From contig JAHBTX010000001.1 in assembly GCA_019638395.1 (NCBI GenBank), positions 930,001 to 994,000 on the forward strand: a DNA stretch of 64,000 bases, given 5' to 3'. Of the stretch, positions 43,414 to 52,394 are shown piece by piece. Each line of letters starts with the position of its first letter. The stretch's first letter is position 1. The notes beneath the pieces are model-generated. The model did no database searches. It saw only the letters and a list, made by a program, of their open reading frames with translations, and was not told the DNA's origin. The DNA is from Cyclobacteriaceae bacterium. Lineage in GTDB: Bacteria > Bacteroidota > Bacteroidia > Cytophagales > Cyclobacteriaceae. Position numbers and translations under genes: made by a program.

Positions 43414-44885
43414 TGAAGAAAGTAGCCGTAATTGGAGCAGGATTTTCGGGGCTGGCTGCAGCAAGTTGTTTGGCAAAAGAAGGTTATGAAGTAACATTGT
43501 TTGAAAAGAACAGTTTGCCTGGAGGCCGTGCACGCAAATTTGAAGCAGAAGGTTTTATTTTTGATATGGGCCCGAGTTGGTATTGGATGCCCGATGTGTT
43601 CGAGAAGTATTTTGCGCATTTTGGTAAAAAGCCATCTGATTATTATACGCTTGAGCGGCTGAGTCCCTCCTACCGTATTTTTTATGGTAAAGATGATTTC
43701 CTCGATATTCCTGCAGGAGTAGAAGCACTTTGCAAGTTGTTTGACGAATTGGAACCCGGAAGCTCAAAACAATTGCTTCAGTTTCTGGAAGAAGGCAAAT
43801 ACAAGTATGATATAGGAATTAATGAACTGGTTTATAAACCTGGAATTTCCCTTAGCGAATTAATGGATGCCCGATTGATAGCTGGAGTTTTTAAACTTCA
43901 TGTCTTTCAATCCATATCGCAATACGTTCGCAAATTTTTCAAACATCCACGCATCATTCAATTGTTGGAGTTTCCGGTTTTATTTCTCGGAGCCACAGCA
44001 CGAAAAACTCCTGCACTCTACAGTTTAATGAATTATGCCGATATGGCTTTGGGTACCTGGTACCCAAAAGGCGGAATGTATAAAATTGTAGAGGGCATGA
44101 CTACACTGGCAAAAGAACAATGCGTAACATTTCAATTCAACAGCGAGGTAACGCAATTCAATTTGTTGAACAATGCCATACACGAGGTGGTTGTAAATGG
44201 AGCGGAGTATCAATTTGATTATGTGGTTGCCAGTGCTGATTACAACTTTATCGAACAAAAGCTATTACCACCAACCCATCGCCACTATTCCGAATCATAT
44301 TGGGAGAATAGAAACATGGCGCCTTCCAGTTTGATTTTTTATTTAGGTCTGAATAAAAAAATTGATGGATTGTTGCATCATACCTTATTCTTTGATGAAG
44401 ACTTCGGGTTACATGCACGCGAGATTTATGAAAATCCTCGATGGCCAACTGCACCTCAGTTTTATGTTTCGTGCACCTCGCAAACAGATCCAACCGTAGC
44501 ACCAGCAGGATGCGAGAATATTTTTATACTTGTACCAGTGGCACCCGGCTTACCCGATGATACTGCCACCCGCGAAAAATATTTTAACCTTATACTGGAT
44601 CGCTTCGAAAACATAATGGGTCAACCTATACGATCGCACATAGTTTTTAAAAGAAGTTATGCCCATACCGACTTTATTGGCGACTATCATGCTTTTAAAG
44701 GAAATGCCTATGGGCTTGCCAATACGCTTAAACAAACGGCCAATCTTAAGCCCGGTATCTTAAACAAAAAGGTTTCAAATCTGTTTTATACTGGGCAACT
44801 TACCGTGCCGGGACCGGGTGTTCCACCTGCTTTAATATCCGGACAGGTAGTAGCACGCGAATTAATAAAGCGCGATAAAAATTAG
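43413..44885 (+). CDS. crtI: Phytoene desaturase
   Basis: The 490-residue FAD enzyme converts phytoene to lycopene in successive dehydrogenations. The dinucleotide-binding start VAVIGAGFSGLAAASCLAKE is intact, followed by LFEKNSLPGGRARKFEAEGF and DMGPSWYWMPDVFEKYF. The C-terminal carotenoid oxidoreductase end TGQLTVPGPGVPPALISGQ is also present. It is a membrane-associated enzyme of normal length. It is the first crt gene after the ECF sigma, and phytoene synthase follows after 57 nt, so both are likely in one operon. Confidence 0.95.
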   Translation: MKKVAVIGAGFSGLAAASCLAKEGYEVTLFEKNSLPGGRARKFEAEGFIFDMGPSWYWMPDVFEKYFAHFGKKPSDYYTLERLSPSYRIFYGKDDFLDIPAGVEALCKLFDELEPGSSKQLLQFLEEGKYKYDIGINELVYKPGISLSELMDARLIAGVFKLHVFQSISQYVRKFFKHPRIIQLLEFPVLFLGATARKTPALYSLMNYADMALGTWYPKGGMYKIVEGMTTLAKEQCVTFQFNSEVTQFNLLNNAIHEVVVNGAEYQFDYVVASADYNFIEQKLLPPTHRHYSESYWENRNMAPSSLIFYLGLNKKIDGLLHHTLFFDEDFGLHAREIYENPRWPTAPQFYVSCTSQTDPTVAPAGCENIFILVPVAPGLPDDTATREKYFNLILDRFENIMGQPIRSHIVFKRSYAHTDFIGDYHAFKGNAYGLANTLKQTANLKPGILNKKVSNLFYTGQLTVPGPGVPPALISGQVVARELIKRDKN

Positions 44886-44942
44886 ATTTTGGTTAATAAT
44901 GATTGTAAAGCGACAGTTTAATTAAATTGGTGGTTGATCAGC

Positions 44943-45782
44943 ATGAGTAAAAATCTTTACGATTCCGTTTCGCTTACATGTAGTAAGTTAACTACCAGGG
45001 CTTACAGCACTTCCTTCTCGCTGGGCATCCAATGCCTGAAAAAAGAATTGCAAGGGCCTATCTATTCTATTTATGGTTTTGTACGCTTTGCCGATGAAAT
45101 TGTGGATACATTTCACGATTTTGACAAGGCTACTTTGTTAAGCCGATTTCGTGAAGATACCTATCGGGCTTTAGAAGAAGGCATTAGTCTGAATCCTATT
45201 TTAAACAGCTACCAGCAAACCGCCAATCACTTTAATTTTGAACGAGCCCTTACCGATCAGTTTCTGAAGAGTATGGAAATGGATTTACATCTTACTTCAT
45301 ACGATCAAAAAGGCATTGAAGATTATATTATGGGTTCGGCAGAAGTAGTAGGGTTAATGTGTTTACGGGTGTTTTGCGAAGGCGATGAAGCACAGTATCA
45401 AAAGCTGAAACCAGCGGCCATGAAACTTGGATCAGCATTTCAAAAAATTAATTTTTTACGCGATCTCAATGCCGACTTCAATGGTATGGGGCGCACGTAT
45501 TTTCCTGGAATTGATTTAACTAATTTTGACGAGGCCAGTAAATCTAAAATTGAAGCCGACATTGCCGAAGATTTTCATGCCGCCTATCTTGGAATTAAGC
45601 AGCTACCCCGCACGGCACGTTTTGGTGTTTACGTGGCATATTTGTATTACCTGGCCTTATTTAAAAAAATCAAGAACACGCCAAGCCACGTGGTATTACA
45701 AAACAGAATAAGAGTACGCAACCGCCACAAACTTTCCATTCTTGCATACTCATTTGTGAAGCATCAACTAAACATGATTTAA
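44943..45782 (+). CDS. crtB: Phytoene synthase
   Basis: The 279-residue squalene/phytoene synthase-family protein joins two geranylgeranyl diphosphates into phytoene. The first aspartate-rich motif YGFVRFADEIVDTFHDFD and the second FLRDLNADFNGMGRTYFP are both intact, with AYSTSFSLGIQCL near the N-terminus. A TTG three codons upstream (44934) is not needed; ATG at 44943 is used. The stop overlaps the idi start in TAATG. The GGPP-producing crtE is not in the window, so substrate must come from a distant gene. Confidence 0.94.
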   Translation: MSKNLYDSVSLTCSKLTTRAYSTSFSLGIQCLKKELQGPIYSIYGFVRFADEIVDTFHDFDKATLLSRFREDTYRALEEGISLNPILNSYQQTANHFNFERALTDQFLKSMEMDLHLTSYDQKGIEDYIMGSAEVVGLMCLRVFCEGDEAQYQKLKPAAMKLGSAFQKINFLRDLNADFNGMGRTYFPGIDLTNFDEASKSKIEADIAEDFHAAYLGIKQLPRTARFGVYVAYLYYLALFKKIKNTPSHVVLQNRIRVRNRHKLSILAYSFVKHQLNMI

Positions 45783-46300
45783 TGGAAGAGGTTATTTTAG
45801 TTGATGAGCAAGACCGTGAAATCGGAACGATGGAAAAACTGGCTGCACATGAGCAAGGTAAACTTCATCGTGCGTTTTCTATACTGATCTTTAATAGAAA
45901 AGGCGAGTTAATGTTGCAACAGCGGGCTCTTGATAAATATCATAGTGGTGGTTTGTGGACCAATACGTGTTGCAGCCATCCGCGACCGGGCGAAACAGCG
46001 ATTGAAGCCGGCAGAAGAAAATTAATCCAAGAGATGGGATTCGATTGCGAACTGACCTATTCGCATAAGTTTATTTATAAGGTTGAATTGGATAACAACC
46101 TGATTGAACATGAATGGGATCATGTATTAATTGGATCGTATAATGGAGAACCGGCCCTGAATCCGGAAGAAGCCTTAAGCTGGAAGTTTATGGCATTAGA
46201 TGCAATTCAGAAAGATGTGTCCGTTAACCCACAAAACTACACGCAATGGTTTAAAATAATTTTACAACAGCCACAACTTAATAAGCTTCAAATTGCGTGA
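45782..46300 (+). CDS. idi: Isopentenyl-diphosphate delta-isomerase, type I
   Basis: The 172-residue Nudix-fold enzyme interconverts IPP and DMAPP. Motifs: LHRAFSILIFNRKGELMLQQ, LWTNTCCSHPRPGE with the catalytic Cys, and the Nudix-like AGRRKLIQEMGFDC followed by the metal-binding EHEWDHVLIG. Length is typical of bacterial type I. Placing it after crtB with a one-base overlap keeps precursor supply matched to carotenoid demand. Its own stop overlaps the next small gene in TGATG. Confidence 0.93.
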   Translation: MEEVILVDEQDREIGTMEKLAAHEQGKLHRAFSILIFNRKGELMLQQRALDKYHSGGLWTNTCCSHPRPGETAIEAGRRKLIQEMGFDCELTYSHKFIYKVELDNNLIEHEWDHVLIGSYNGEPALNPEEALSWKFMALDAIQKDVSVNPQNYTQWFKIILQQPQLNKLQIA

Positions 46301-46476
46301 TGTTTAAATTTTTTAAATCTGATCCATTAAAAAAATTAAAAGCACAGCATGCTCGCATGTTAGAAGAAGCCGTACAAATACAACGTTCTGGCGATCTGAA
46401 AAAATATGCCTTTCACATGGAGGCCATAGATAAGATTGAAAAACAACTTGAAGACTTACAAAAATCCGGTCGCTGA
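46300..46476 (+). CDS. DUF6435/Lacal_2735-type small protein (58 aa)
   Basis: A 58-codon frame starts with the ATG that overlaps the idi stop and encodes MFKFFKSDPLKKLKAQHARM followed by a helical stretch ending in QLEDLQKSGR. The MF-x-FFKSDP-xKKL start and the alternating helix match the small DUF6435 (Lacal_2735) family that often sits beside photolyase and carotenoid genes in Bacteroidota. The function is unknown; it is too short for most gene callers' default view. Its end overlaps or abuts the photolyase frame. Confidence 0.8.
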   Translation: MFKFFKSDPLKKLKAQHARMLEEAVQIQRSGDLKKYAFHMEAIDKIEKQLEDLQKSGR

Positions 46477-47773
46477 TCTGATCGATTCTTCCACCACAGT
46501 ATGCTGGTTTAGAAGAGATTTACGATTACAGGATAATGCTGCATTGTATCGTGCTTTAAAGGGTAATAATAGCGTTGTGTGCATCTTTATATTCGACACC
46601 AACATACTCGATAAACTAGAAGATAAAACCGATGCGCGGGTTGAGTTTATTCTGGAAGCATTAACCAATATGCAAACACAATTAGTTGAACTCGGAAGTT
46701 CATTAGTGGTATTTCGGGGTAACCCCCTTGCTATTTTTAAAGGTATAAATCCGAAAGCTGTTTACACCAACCACGATTACGAACCTTATGCCCACCAACG
46801 AGATGAAGCAGTAAAGAAAATTCTGGAGCAAAAAGGTGCAACCTTCCGAACTTTTAAAGACCAGGTAATCTTTGAGAGAGATGAAGTGTTAAAAGATGAT
46901 GGAAAGCCTTACACCGTTTTTACACCTTATAGTAGAAAATGGAAATCGCTACTCAAACCATTTTACCTTAAATCATATCCAACCGAAAAATACTTCGGCT
47001 CCTTTAAAAAGCTAAAACCAGTTGCGCTACCAACGCTTAGCGAAATTGGTTTTGAAACTGCGGGTATTCTGTTTCCGGAGCGGGTGATTAAACAATCGGT
47101 TATTGAAAAGTATGATCAGCAACGCAACTTTCCGGCTATAGCCGGCACTACCAAACTAAGTGTGCATTTGCGTTTTGGTACAGTAAGCATTCGCAAGCTG
47201 GCCCAGGTTGCTTTAAAAAAGAATGAAGCGTGGTTAAATGAATTAATCTGGCGTGATTTCTATCACATGATTCTCTGGCACTTTCCACAAGTAGAAACCA
47301 AAGCCTTTAAAACAGCCTACGATGCTATTGAGTGGCGCAACGATGCCAATGAATTTAAAGCCTGGTGCGAAGGCCGTACCGGCTACCCAATTGTAGATGC
47401 CGGCATGCGCGAACTCAACTCAACCGGTTTTATGCACAACCGCGTGCGCATGATTGTAGCCAGCTTTCTTACAAAACATTTATTAATTGATTGGCGCTGG
47501 GGCGAAGCCTACTTCGCAAAAAAATTACTTGACTTTGATCTGGCTGCCAACAATGGCGGCTGGCAATGGGCAGCAGGTTCGGGTTGCGATGCGGCCCCAT
47601 ACTTCCGGGTATTTAATCCGGAACTTCAAACTGAAAAATTCGACCCTGAATTTAAGTACATTAAACAGTGGGTGCCGGAGGTTGGTACATCAAAATATCC
47701 CAAACCAATTGTTGATCATAAGTTTGCCCGCGATCGGGTACTGAAAGTGTACAAAGAAGCGCTTGGAGGATAA
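46436..47773 (+). CDS. phr: Deoxyribodipyrimidine photolyase (cryptochrome/photolyase family)
   Basis: The enzyme repairs UV-made pyrimidine dimers using FADH- and blue light. The N-terminal antenna domain starts VCWFRRDLRLQDNAALY. The FAD domain includes WRDFYHMILWHFP, EGRTGYPIVDAGMRELNSTG, HNRVRMIVASFLTKHLLIDW and DLAANNGGWQWAAGSG. All are class I photolyase hallmarks. No ATG precedes the conserved core in this frame: candidates are TTG at 46436 or 46448, or CTG at 46478 just after the upstream stop, so the start is uncertain. The product is about 431-445 residues. It fits a light-induced cluster. Confidence 0.93.
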   Translation: MKNNLKTYKNPVADLIDSSTTVCWFRRDLRLQDNAALYRALKGNNSVVCIFIFDTNILDKLEDKTDARVEFILEALTNMQTQLVELGSSLVVFRGNPLAIFKGINPKAVYTNHDYEPYAHQRDEAVKKILEQKGATFRTFKDQVIFERDEVLKDDGKPYTVFTPYSRKWKSLLKPFYLKSYPTEKYFGSFKKLKPVALPTLSEIGFETAGILFPERVIKQSVIEKYDQQRNFPAIAGTTKLSVHLRFGTVSIRKLAQVALKKNEAWLNELIWRDFYHMILWHFPQVETKAFKTAYDAIEWRNDANEFKAWCEGRTGYPIVDAGMRELNSTGFMHNRVRMIVASFLTKHLLIDWRWGEAYFAKKLLDFDLAANNGGWQWAAGSGCDAAPYFRVFNPELQTEKFDPEFKYIKQWVPEVGTSKYPKPIVDHKFARDRVLKVYKEALGG

Positions 47774-47813
47774 TTGCCAAAAACTCTTTGCCACCAAGCC
47801 TGTTATTAACTAC

Positions 47814-48278
47814 ATGAAGCTTTATACAATTTCGCGAAAGCAATTTTTACCCATATCATTAAACGAGGCGTGGGCATTTTTCTCTACACCTCGGAATCTC
47901 GCTAAAATAACACCCGCTGAAATGGGCTTTCATATCCTCTACGTAAGTGGTGGCGAAAAGACTTATGCCGGACAAATTATCCGGTATAAAGTGCAGGTAT
48001 TTCCCGGCATTAAAATGCATTGGGTTACTGAAATTACACACGTAAACGAACCATTCTATTTTGTAGATGAACAGCGGTTTGGGCCTTATGCGCTGTGGCA
48101 TCATCAGCATCGCTTCAAAGAAGTACCGGGTGGGGTGGAAATGGTTGATGAAGTAAACTATGCAATACCTTTAGGATTGTTAGGTCGGTTTGCCAATGCA
48201 CTTTTTGTTGGCCGCGAGGTTAATCGTATTTTTGACTATCGCTTTAAGATTTTAGAAGAATATTTTAAAAAGAAGTGA
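47814..48278 (+). CDS. SRPBCC-family ligand-binding protein
   Basis: The 154-residue protein has the START/SRPBCC helix-grip pattern: ISRKQFLPISLNEAWAFFST, NLAKITPAEMGFHI, WVTEITHVNEPFYFVDEQR and a C-terminal helix (FANALFVGREVNRIFDYRFK). Such proteins bind hydrophobic ligands and are frequently found in carotenoid clusters, where a carrier or chaperone role for the pigment has been proposed only by location. A TTG at 47763 would add 17 residues overlapping photolyase; ATG at 47814 fits the domain. The crtZ start follows 1 nt after the stop. Confidence 0.8.
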   Translation: MKLYTISRKQFLPISLNEAWAFFSTPRNLAKITPAEMGFHILYVSGGEKTYAGQIIRYKVQVFPGIKMHWVTEITHVNEPFYFVDEQRFGPYALWHHQHRFKEVPGGVEMVDEVNYAIPLGLLGRFANALFVGREVNRIFDYRFKILEEYFKKK

Positions 48279-48279
48279 C

Positions 48280-48774
48280 ATGGACTGGAAAGTAATTTTG
48301 TTTTGTTCGTTAATAACCATCGGCACTTTTCTATTCTGGGAGTTTGTGGCCTGGTTTACGCATAAATATGTTATGCACGGTTTCTTATGGGTATGGCACA
48401 AATCGCATCACACCGTGCACGATCACTCATTGGAAAAAAATGATTGGTTTGCGGTTGTGTTCAGTATTCCTTCAATTGGCATTTTTTATTATTTCAGTTT
48501 GGTTAAGTATAATCCCTACATGCTGGCCGTTGGGCTCGGCATTTTTTGCTATGGATTGTTCTACCTGATCTTTCACGATATTATTGTACACCAACGCTTA
48601 AAGTGGCGACCTGAAAAAAGAAGCAAGTATTTGCAACGGATGATTCACGCACATTACATTCATCACGCCAAACACACCAAAGAAGACTGCGAAGCATTTG
48701 GATTTCTATACGCACCAAAAAAATACGAACCTGGTAAATTCGTGTTCAAACAAAAGCGACAAGAAACGCAATAG
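48280..48774 (+). CDS. crtZ: Beta-carotene hydroxylase
   Basis: The 164-residue membrane di-iron hydroxylase adds 3-OH to the beta-ionone rings, giving zeaxanthin. The histidine motifs are in place: HKYVMHGFLW, HKSHHTVHDH, FHDIIVHQRL and HAHYIHHAKHTKED. Four short membrane segments are predicted. It lies between the SRPBCC gene and the lycopene cyclase gene. A ketolase (crtW) is not present here, so zeaxanthin, not astaxanthin, is the expected product. Confidence 0.92.
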   Translation: MDWKVILFCSLITIGTFLFWEFVAWFTHKYVMHGFLWVWHKSHHTVHDHSLEKNDWFAVVFSIPSIGIFYYFSLVKYNPYMLAVGLGIFCYGLFYLIFHDIIVHQRLKWRPEKRSKYLQRMIHAHYIHHAKHTKEDCEAFGFLYAPKKYEPGKFVFKQKRQETQ

Positions 48775-48816
48775 AAGTGGTTACTTTAAAGTTTGATTAA
48801 CCAAAAAAAGATTCGC

Positions 48817-49539
48817 TTGAAAGATCGTTACGTTTACCTGGCTGTCGATTTTTTCTCCATCATTTTCCCGTTTCTCTTCAGCTTTTATTCGAAAGCAAAT
48901 TTTTCAAAGAAGTGGCGTTACTTATGGCTGGCGATATTGGCTCCGGCAATATTCTTTATTGTGTGGGATGAATGGTTTACGCAAATGGGCGTGTGGGGAT
49001 TTACTCCACGGTACTTAACTGGTTTACACATTGGTTCATTGCCTATTGAGGAGATTCTGTTTTTCATTTGTATTCCATATGCCTGTGTTTTTACCTACGA
49101 AGCAGTGAATTACCTGATCAAGTGGCGACTTAATCAAAAATACACCAATCTGATTACTGACTTGTTAATCTTCGCCATGCTTTTGGTTGGTGGCATCAAT
49201 ATCGAAAAATGGTACACAAGTGTAACGTTTATTTTATTGGCAATATTTCTTACACTTCATCGCTGGGTATGGAAATCGGACTATCTCGGTAAATTCTATT
49301 TCGCTTTTCTATTTATTCTTATCCCCTTCTTTATAACCAATGGGATACTTACCGGTACCGGTATTGAAGAACAAGTAGTGTGGTATAACGATGCCGAGAA
49401 TTTAGGCATACGCATGGGCACCATACCCGTGGAGGATACTTTTTATGGCATGCTGTTGTTGATGATGAACGTATCCCTCTTTGAATACCTGCAAAGAAAA
49501 AGGGGCACGCGGCCCCTTGATTTCTTTTGGAAAGCTTGA
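48817..49539 (+). CDS. Lycopene cyclase, fused CrtYc/CrtYd (CarR-domain) type
   Basis: The membrane protein of about 241 residues contains two CrtYc/d-like halves, each with the acidic motif: LPIEEILFFICIPY and IPVEDTFYGMLLLM. The duplicated membrane segments begin YVYLAVDFFSIIFPFLF. It cyclises lycopene to beta-carotene and feeds CrtZ. No ATG exists near the start: TTG at 48817 (MKDRYVYL) matches family N-termini, and TTG at 48793 is the alternative. A strong hairpin lies inside the last codons (49500-49518). It is the last gene of the light/carotenoid cluster. Confidence 0.9.
   Translation: MKDRYVYLAVDFFSIIFPFLFSFYSKANFSKKWRYLWLAILAPAIFFIVWDEWFTQMGVWGFTPRYLTGLHIGSLPIEEILFFICIPYACVFTYEAVNYLIKWRLNQKYTNLITDLLIFAMLLVGGINIEKWYTSVTFILLAIFLTLHRWVWKSDYLGKFYFAFLFILIPFFITNGILTGTGIEEQVVWYNDAENLGIRMGTIPVEDTFYGMLLLMMNVSLFEYLQRKRGTRPLDFFWKA
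49493..49527 (+). terminator. Terminator-like hairpin overlapping the lycopene cyclase 3' end
   Basis: AAGGGGC (49500-49506) and GCCCCTT (49512-49518) pair perfectly around ACGCG, extended by AAAGAAA/TTTCTTT. It lies within the coding region, about 20 nt before the stop, and has a T-rich right arm. Confidence 0.6.
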
Positions 49540-49540
49540 C

Positions 49541-49780
49541 TTAGGCTGTAACCAATTCGGCTGCTTTCTTTTCTTTTTTAGCTTTAGGAGCTTTCAGTTT
49601 TTTAAGTTCTTTCTTCATTTGTGCGGCAACAACTGCTGCCAAACGCTTTGACGATTTTTCAATTAATCGTTCGGCCTTCTTTTTAGATTTTGATACGCCC
49701 AATGTTTGTACAGTCTGGTGCAGCGAATCGGCTAACAGCATCCTGATTTCTTTTTTTCCCTTAAGCACTAGTTTTTCCAT
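49541..49780 (-). CDS. Small Lys/Ala-rich basic protein (79 aa)
   Basis: The 79-residue protein is strongly basic and helical: SKSKKKAERLIEKSSKRLAA, KKELKKLKAPKAKKEKKA. The C-terminal Lys-Ala-Pro tail resembles histone-H1-like or nucleoid-binding tails, which occur in Bacteroidota, but I do not recognise a family. It converges with the lycopene cyclase gene with only one base between the stops. Confidence 0.72.
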   Translation of the reverse strand: MEKLVLKGKKEIRMLLADSLHQTVQTLGVSKSKKKAERLIEKSSKRLAAVVAAQMKKELKKLKAPKAKKEKKAAELVTA

Positions 49781-49893
49781 AAATACATGAATTTAGAAAC
49801 CCAAATTATCAGGTTAACTCAGTATTACCAAGCGGTTAAAAAAACTTAACATTGGAATTTAAAAAGTCCAAAATCAAGCAAATATTGCACTTT

Positions 49894-52305
49894 TTACTCG
49901 TAACGCAACGAGTTAATCGGGTTGCTTTGAGCTGCTTTGATAGACTGATACGCCACTGTTAACCAAGCAATGGCGATAGCAGCCAATCCACAACCTACGA
50001 AAATCCAGATGCCAATCTCTACCTTATAAGTAAAGTCGCTTAGCCACCAATGCGCTACAAACCAGCCACCAACTAATGCAGGCACGATAGCCAATAACAC
50101 TAACCGCGTAAATTCTTTTGAAAGCAGTAACGTTAATCCAAACACCGAGGCGCCCAGCGCTTTGCGAACCCCAATTTCCTTGGTGCGTTGCTCGGTTGTA
50201 AAAGCAGCTAGTGCAAACAAACCCAAACAAGCAATAACGATTGCCAGACTTGAGAAAGTAATGAAGATGTTACGAAGCTGAAGTTCGGCCCGAAACATCG
50301 AATCAAAATTCTGATCCAGAAAATTATACTCAAAGGGTTCGCCTGGAGCCAACTCTTTCCAATGTGATTCAATTACAGCCACTACGTTGGAAGGATCACC
50401 ATCGTAACGGATCATAAACTGGCGCGATTGATCAGTGAGGCGAATAACTACCGGCCTTACAGTGCTGCGCAACGATTCAAAATTAAAATCGCTAACCACG
50501 CCAATTATGCGCACATGTTGTGGTTGCTCTTTGCTAAAATCGGTTAGTTCTTCATTTAATGGATTCTCGAAACCATACTCACGCACCGCAGCTTCATTGA
50601 TTACAGCGGCAATTGTATCAGAGCCAATATCGCGCGAAAAGAATCTTCCTTCTTTCATTTCGAATTTCATAACCGCAAGATGATCCCAATCTGCATAGTA
50701 TAAACCTACCAGGTGATCAATTTCCTTTCCCTTCTCGCGGATAACTGTTGTATTGTTAATACCTGGAAAAATATTATTCGTATAACTCGAAACGGTTACT
50801 CCACTTTGCGATTCTACCAATTCCTTAAAAGCTTTTCGATTATCGCCTAGGCGCGAAGCATTGTTAACAACAATAACATTCTGCTTATCTAGTCCCAGAT
50901 TTTTGTTTTGCATGAAATTCAATTGCTTGAACACAATTACAGTGGCCAGAATCAAAAATGTGGAAACAGCAAACTGCACTACCACTAATGAACTACGTAC
51001 ACCTTTACTTTTCAAACCAGCCCTTACTTTACCTTTCAATACTTCTGCCGGATTAAATGATGTTAAGTAAAATGCAGGATAGCTGCCAGCTAAAATTCCT
51101 ACACACAGAACCAGCAAAAAAGCAACCAGAATAAACCCAGGTGAAAGCAACGCCTGTAAGGTAAGTTGTTTACCCGCCAGCAAGTTAAATTGTGGTAGTA
51201 ACAGAAAGCAAACTCCGATTGAAATGATCAGCGCAATGATTCCGTAAACAAATGACTCAGACAAAAACTGACCGATCATCTGTGCGCGTTGTGAACCTAA
51301 TGATTTGCGGAGTCCAACTTCTTTGGCTCGACCTGCTGAACGCGCTGTAGAAAGATTCATAAAATTTATACAAGCCAAAATCAAAATAAAAACTCCGATC
51401 CCTGAAAAGATATACACATAGGTAATATTTCCGGAAGGCTCCAGGTCATCCTGAAAAACAGATCGCAAGTGCGTATCTTCTAACGCATAAGCTATATAAC
51501 TATAAATGCCACCCTGCTTCCGGAATTCATCAAACTTTATTCCGAGTCCTTCCTCCAATTCCTTGCCCACATATTTTTCAACCATGTCTTCCAACTTTGC
51601 ATTAATCTGCGCTAAAGATGTAGCTGTTGTTTTTTTAAAGTAGGTTTGAATGCTGTTGCCCGTCCACCCCTGGTAAAAAGATTGTTCAACTGTTTGGTAC
51701 GAGATTACTGCATTGAATTGCAAGTGCGAATTGCCGGGCGACTGTTTTGCAATACCGGTAACCTTTAAGGGTAGTTTATCATTGCCCACCAACAGTGTTT
51801 TCCCGATGGCATCAGTAGTTGGGAAGTATTTTTTCGCAGTTGCCTCAGTAAGTACAATGAAATTAGGTTCGCGCAAAACTGTTCGGGCATCGCCTTGCAA
51901 CAACTCGAAAGTAAAGAATGAGAAAAAGTTAGAATCAGCATACAAAACTTTTTCCTCCATAAATATCCTTTCTTCGTAGCGAACAGGAAGCCCCGTTCCA
52001 CTGGTGGCTTGAATTAGCCTTAACATTTCTTCCACTCCGGGTATCTCGGTAGCCATGGCCGGGCCAAGAGGAATACATGAATTGGAGGTGTAGATTTCCT
52101 GGCCAGCAATTTTTCCGTGCAAGCCTACGCGATAAATATTCTGATAATCTTTATGGAACTTGTCAAAACTCAGTTCATCCTGTACATAAATAAAAATAAA
52201 CAGGCAGCAGGCCATGCCAATAACTAAGCCAGCAATATTTATAAATGAATAAAATTTGTGCTTCAGAATATTGCGAAGTGCTACAGTGATAAAATTTTTA
52301 AACAT
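49894..52305 (-). CDS. MacB-like FtsX-family ABC transporter permease
   Basis: The 803-residue permease starts with HKFYSFINIAGLVIGMACCL, has a periplasmic MacB-type core domain (about 50-270), then four-helix FtsX blocks around 290-440 and 680-800 with an internal second periplasmic domain. Motif EVGLRKSLGSQRAQM and EIGVRKALGASVFGL mark the two FtsX repeats. Such duplicated permeases work with an ATPase of the MacB/LolD type, moving peptides, lipids or antibiotics outwards. It lies downstream of another permease with a terminator between, so it has its own transcription start. Confidence 0.87.
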   Translation of the reverse strand: MFKNFITVALRNILKHKFYSFINIAGLVIGMACCLFIFIYVQDELSFDKFHKDYQNIYRVGLHGKIAGQEIYTSNSCIPLGPAMATEIPGVEEMLRLIQATSGTGLPVRYEERIFMEEKVLYADSNFFSFFTFELLQGDARTVLREPNFIVLTEATAKKYFPTTDAIGKTLLVGNDKLPLKVTGIAKQSPGNSHLQFNAVISYQTVEQSFYQGWTGNSIQTYFKKTTATSLAQINAKLEDMVEKYVGKELEEGLGIKFDEFRKQGGIYSYIAYALEDTHLRSVFQDDLEPSGNITYVYIFSGIGVFILILACINFMNLSTARSAGRAKEVGLRKSLGSQRAQMIGQFLSESFVYGIIALIISIGVCFLLLPQFNLLAGKQLTLQALLSPGFILVAFLLVLCVGILAGSYPAFYLTSFNPAEVLKGKVRAGLKSKGVRSSLVVVQFAVSTFLILATVIVFKQLNFMQNKNLGLDKQNVIVVNNASRLGDNRKAFKELVESQSGVTVSSYTNNIFPGINNTTVIREKGKEIDHLVGLYYADWDHLAVMKFEMKEGRFFSRDIGSDTIAAVINEAAVREYGFENPLNEELTDFSKEQPQHVRIIGVVSDFNFESLRSTVRPVVIRLTDQSRQFMIRYDGDPSNVVAVIESHWKELAPGEPFEYNFLDQNFDSMFRAELQLRNIFITFSSLAIVIACLGLFALAAFTTEQRTKEIGVRKALGASVFGLTLLLSKEFTRLVLLAIVPALVGGWFVAHWWLSDFTYKVEIGIWIFVGCGLAAIAIAWLTVAYQSIKAAQSNPINSLRYE

Positions 52306-52394
52306 GGATCAGGGTTTTAACTGTTGGAAGATGCAAAACAGCTTGCAAGGGTTGCATTGCTTTAAAATCTGGAGCTAACATCTTTCGGGAAAAG

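Noticed and set aside
47763-47813. TTG-started extension of the SRPBCC protein
   Set aside because: It overlaps photolyase codons and adds residues outside the fold; ATG at 47814 suffices.
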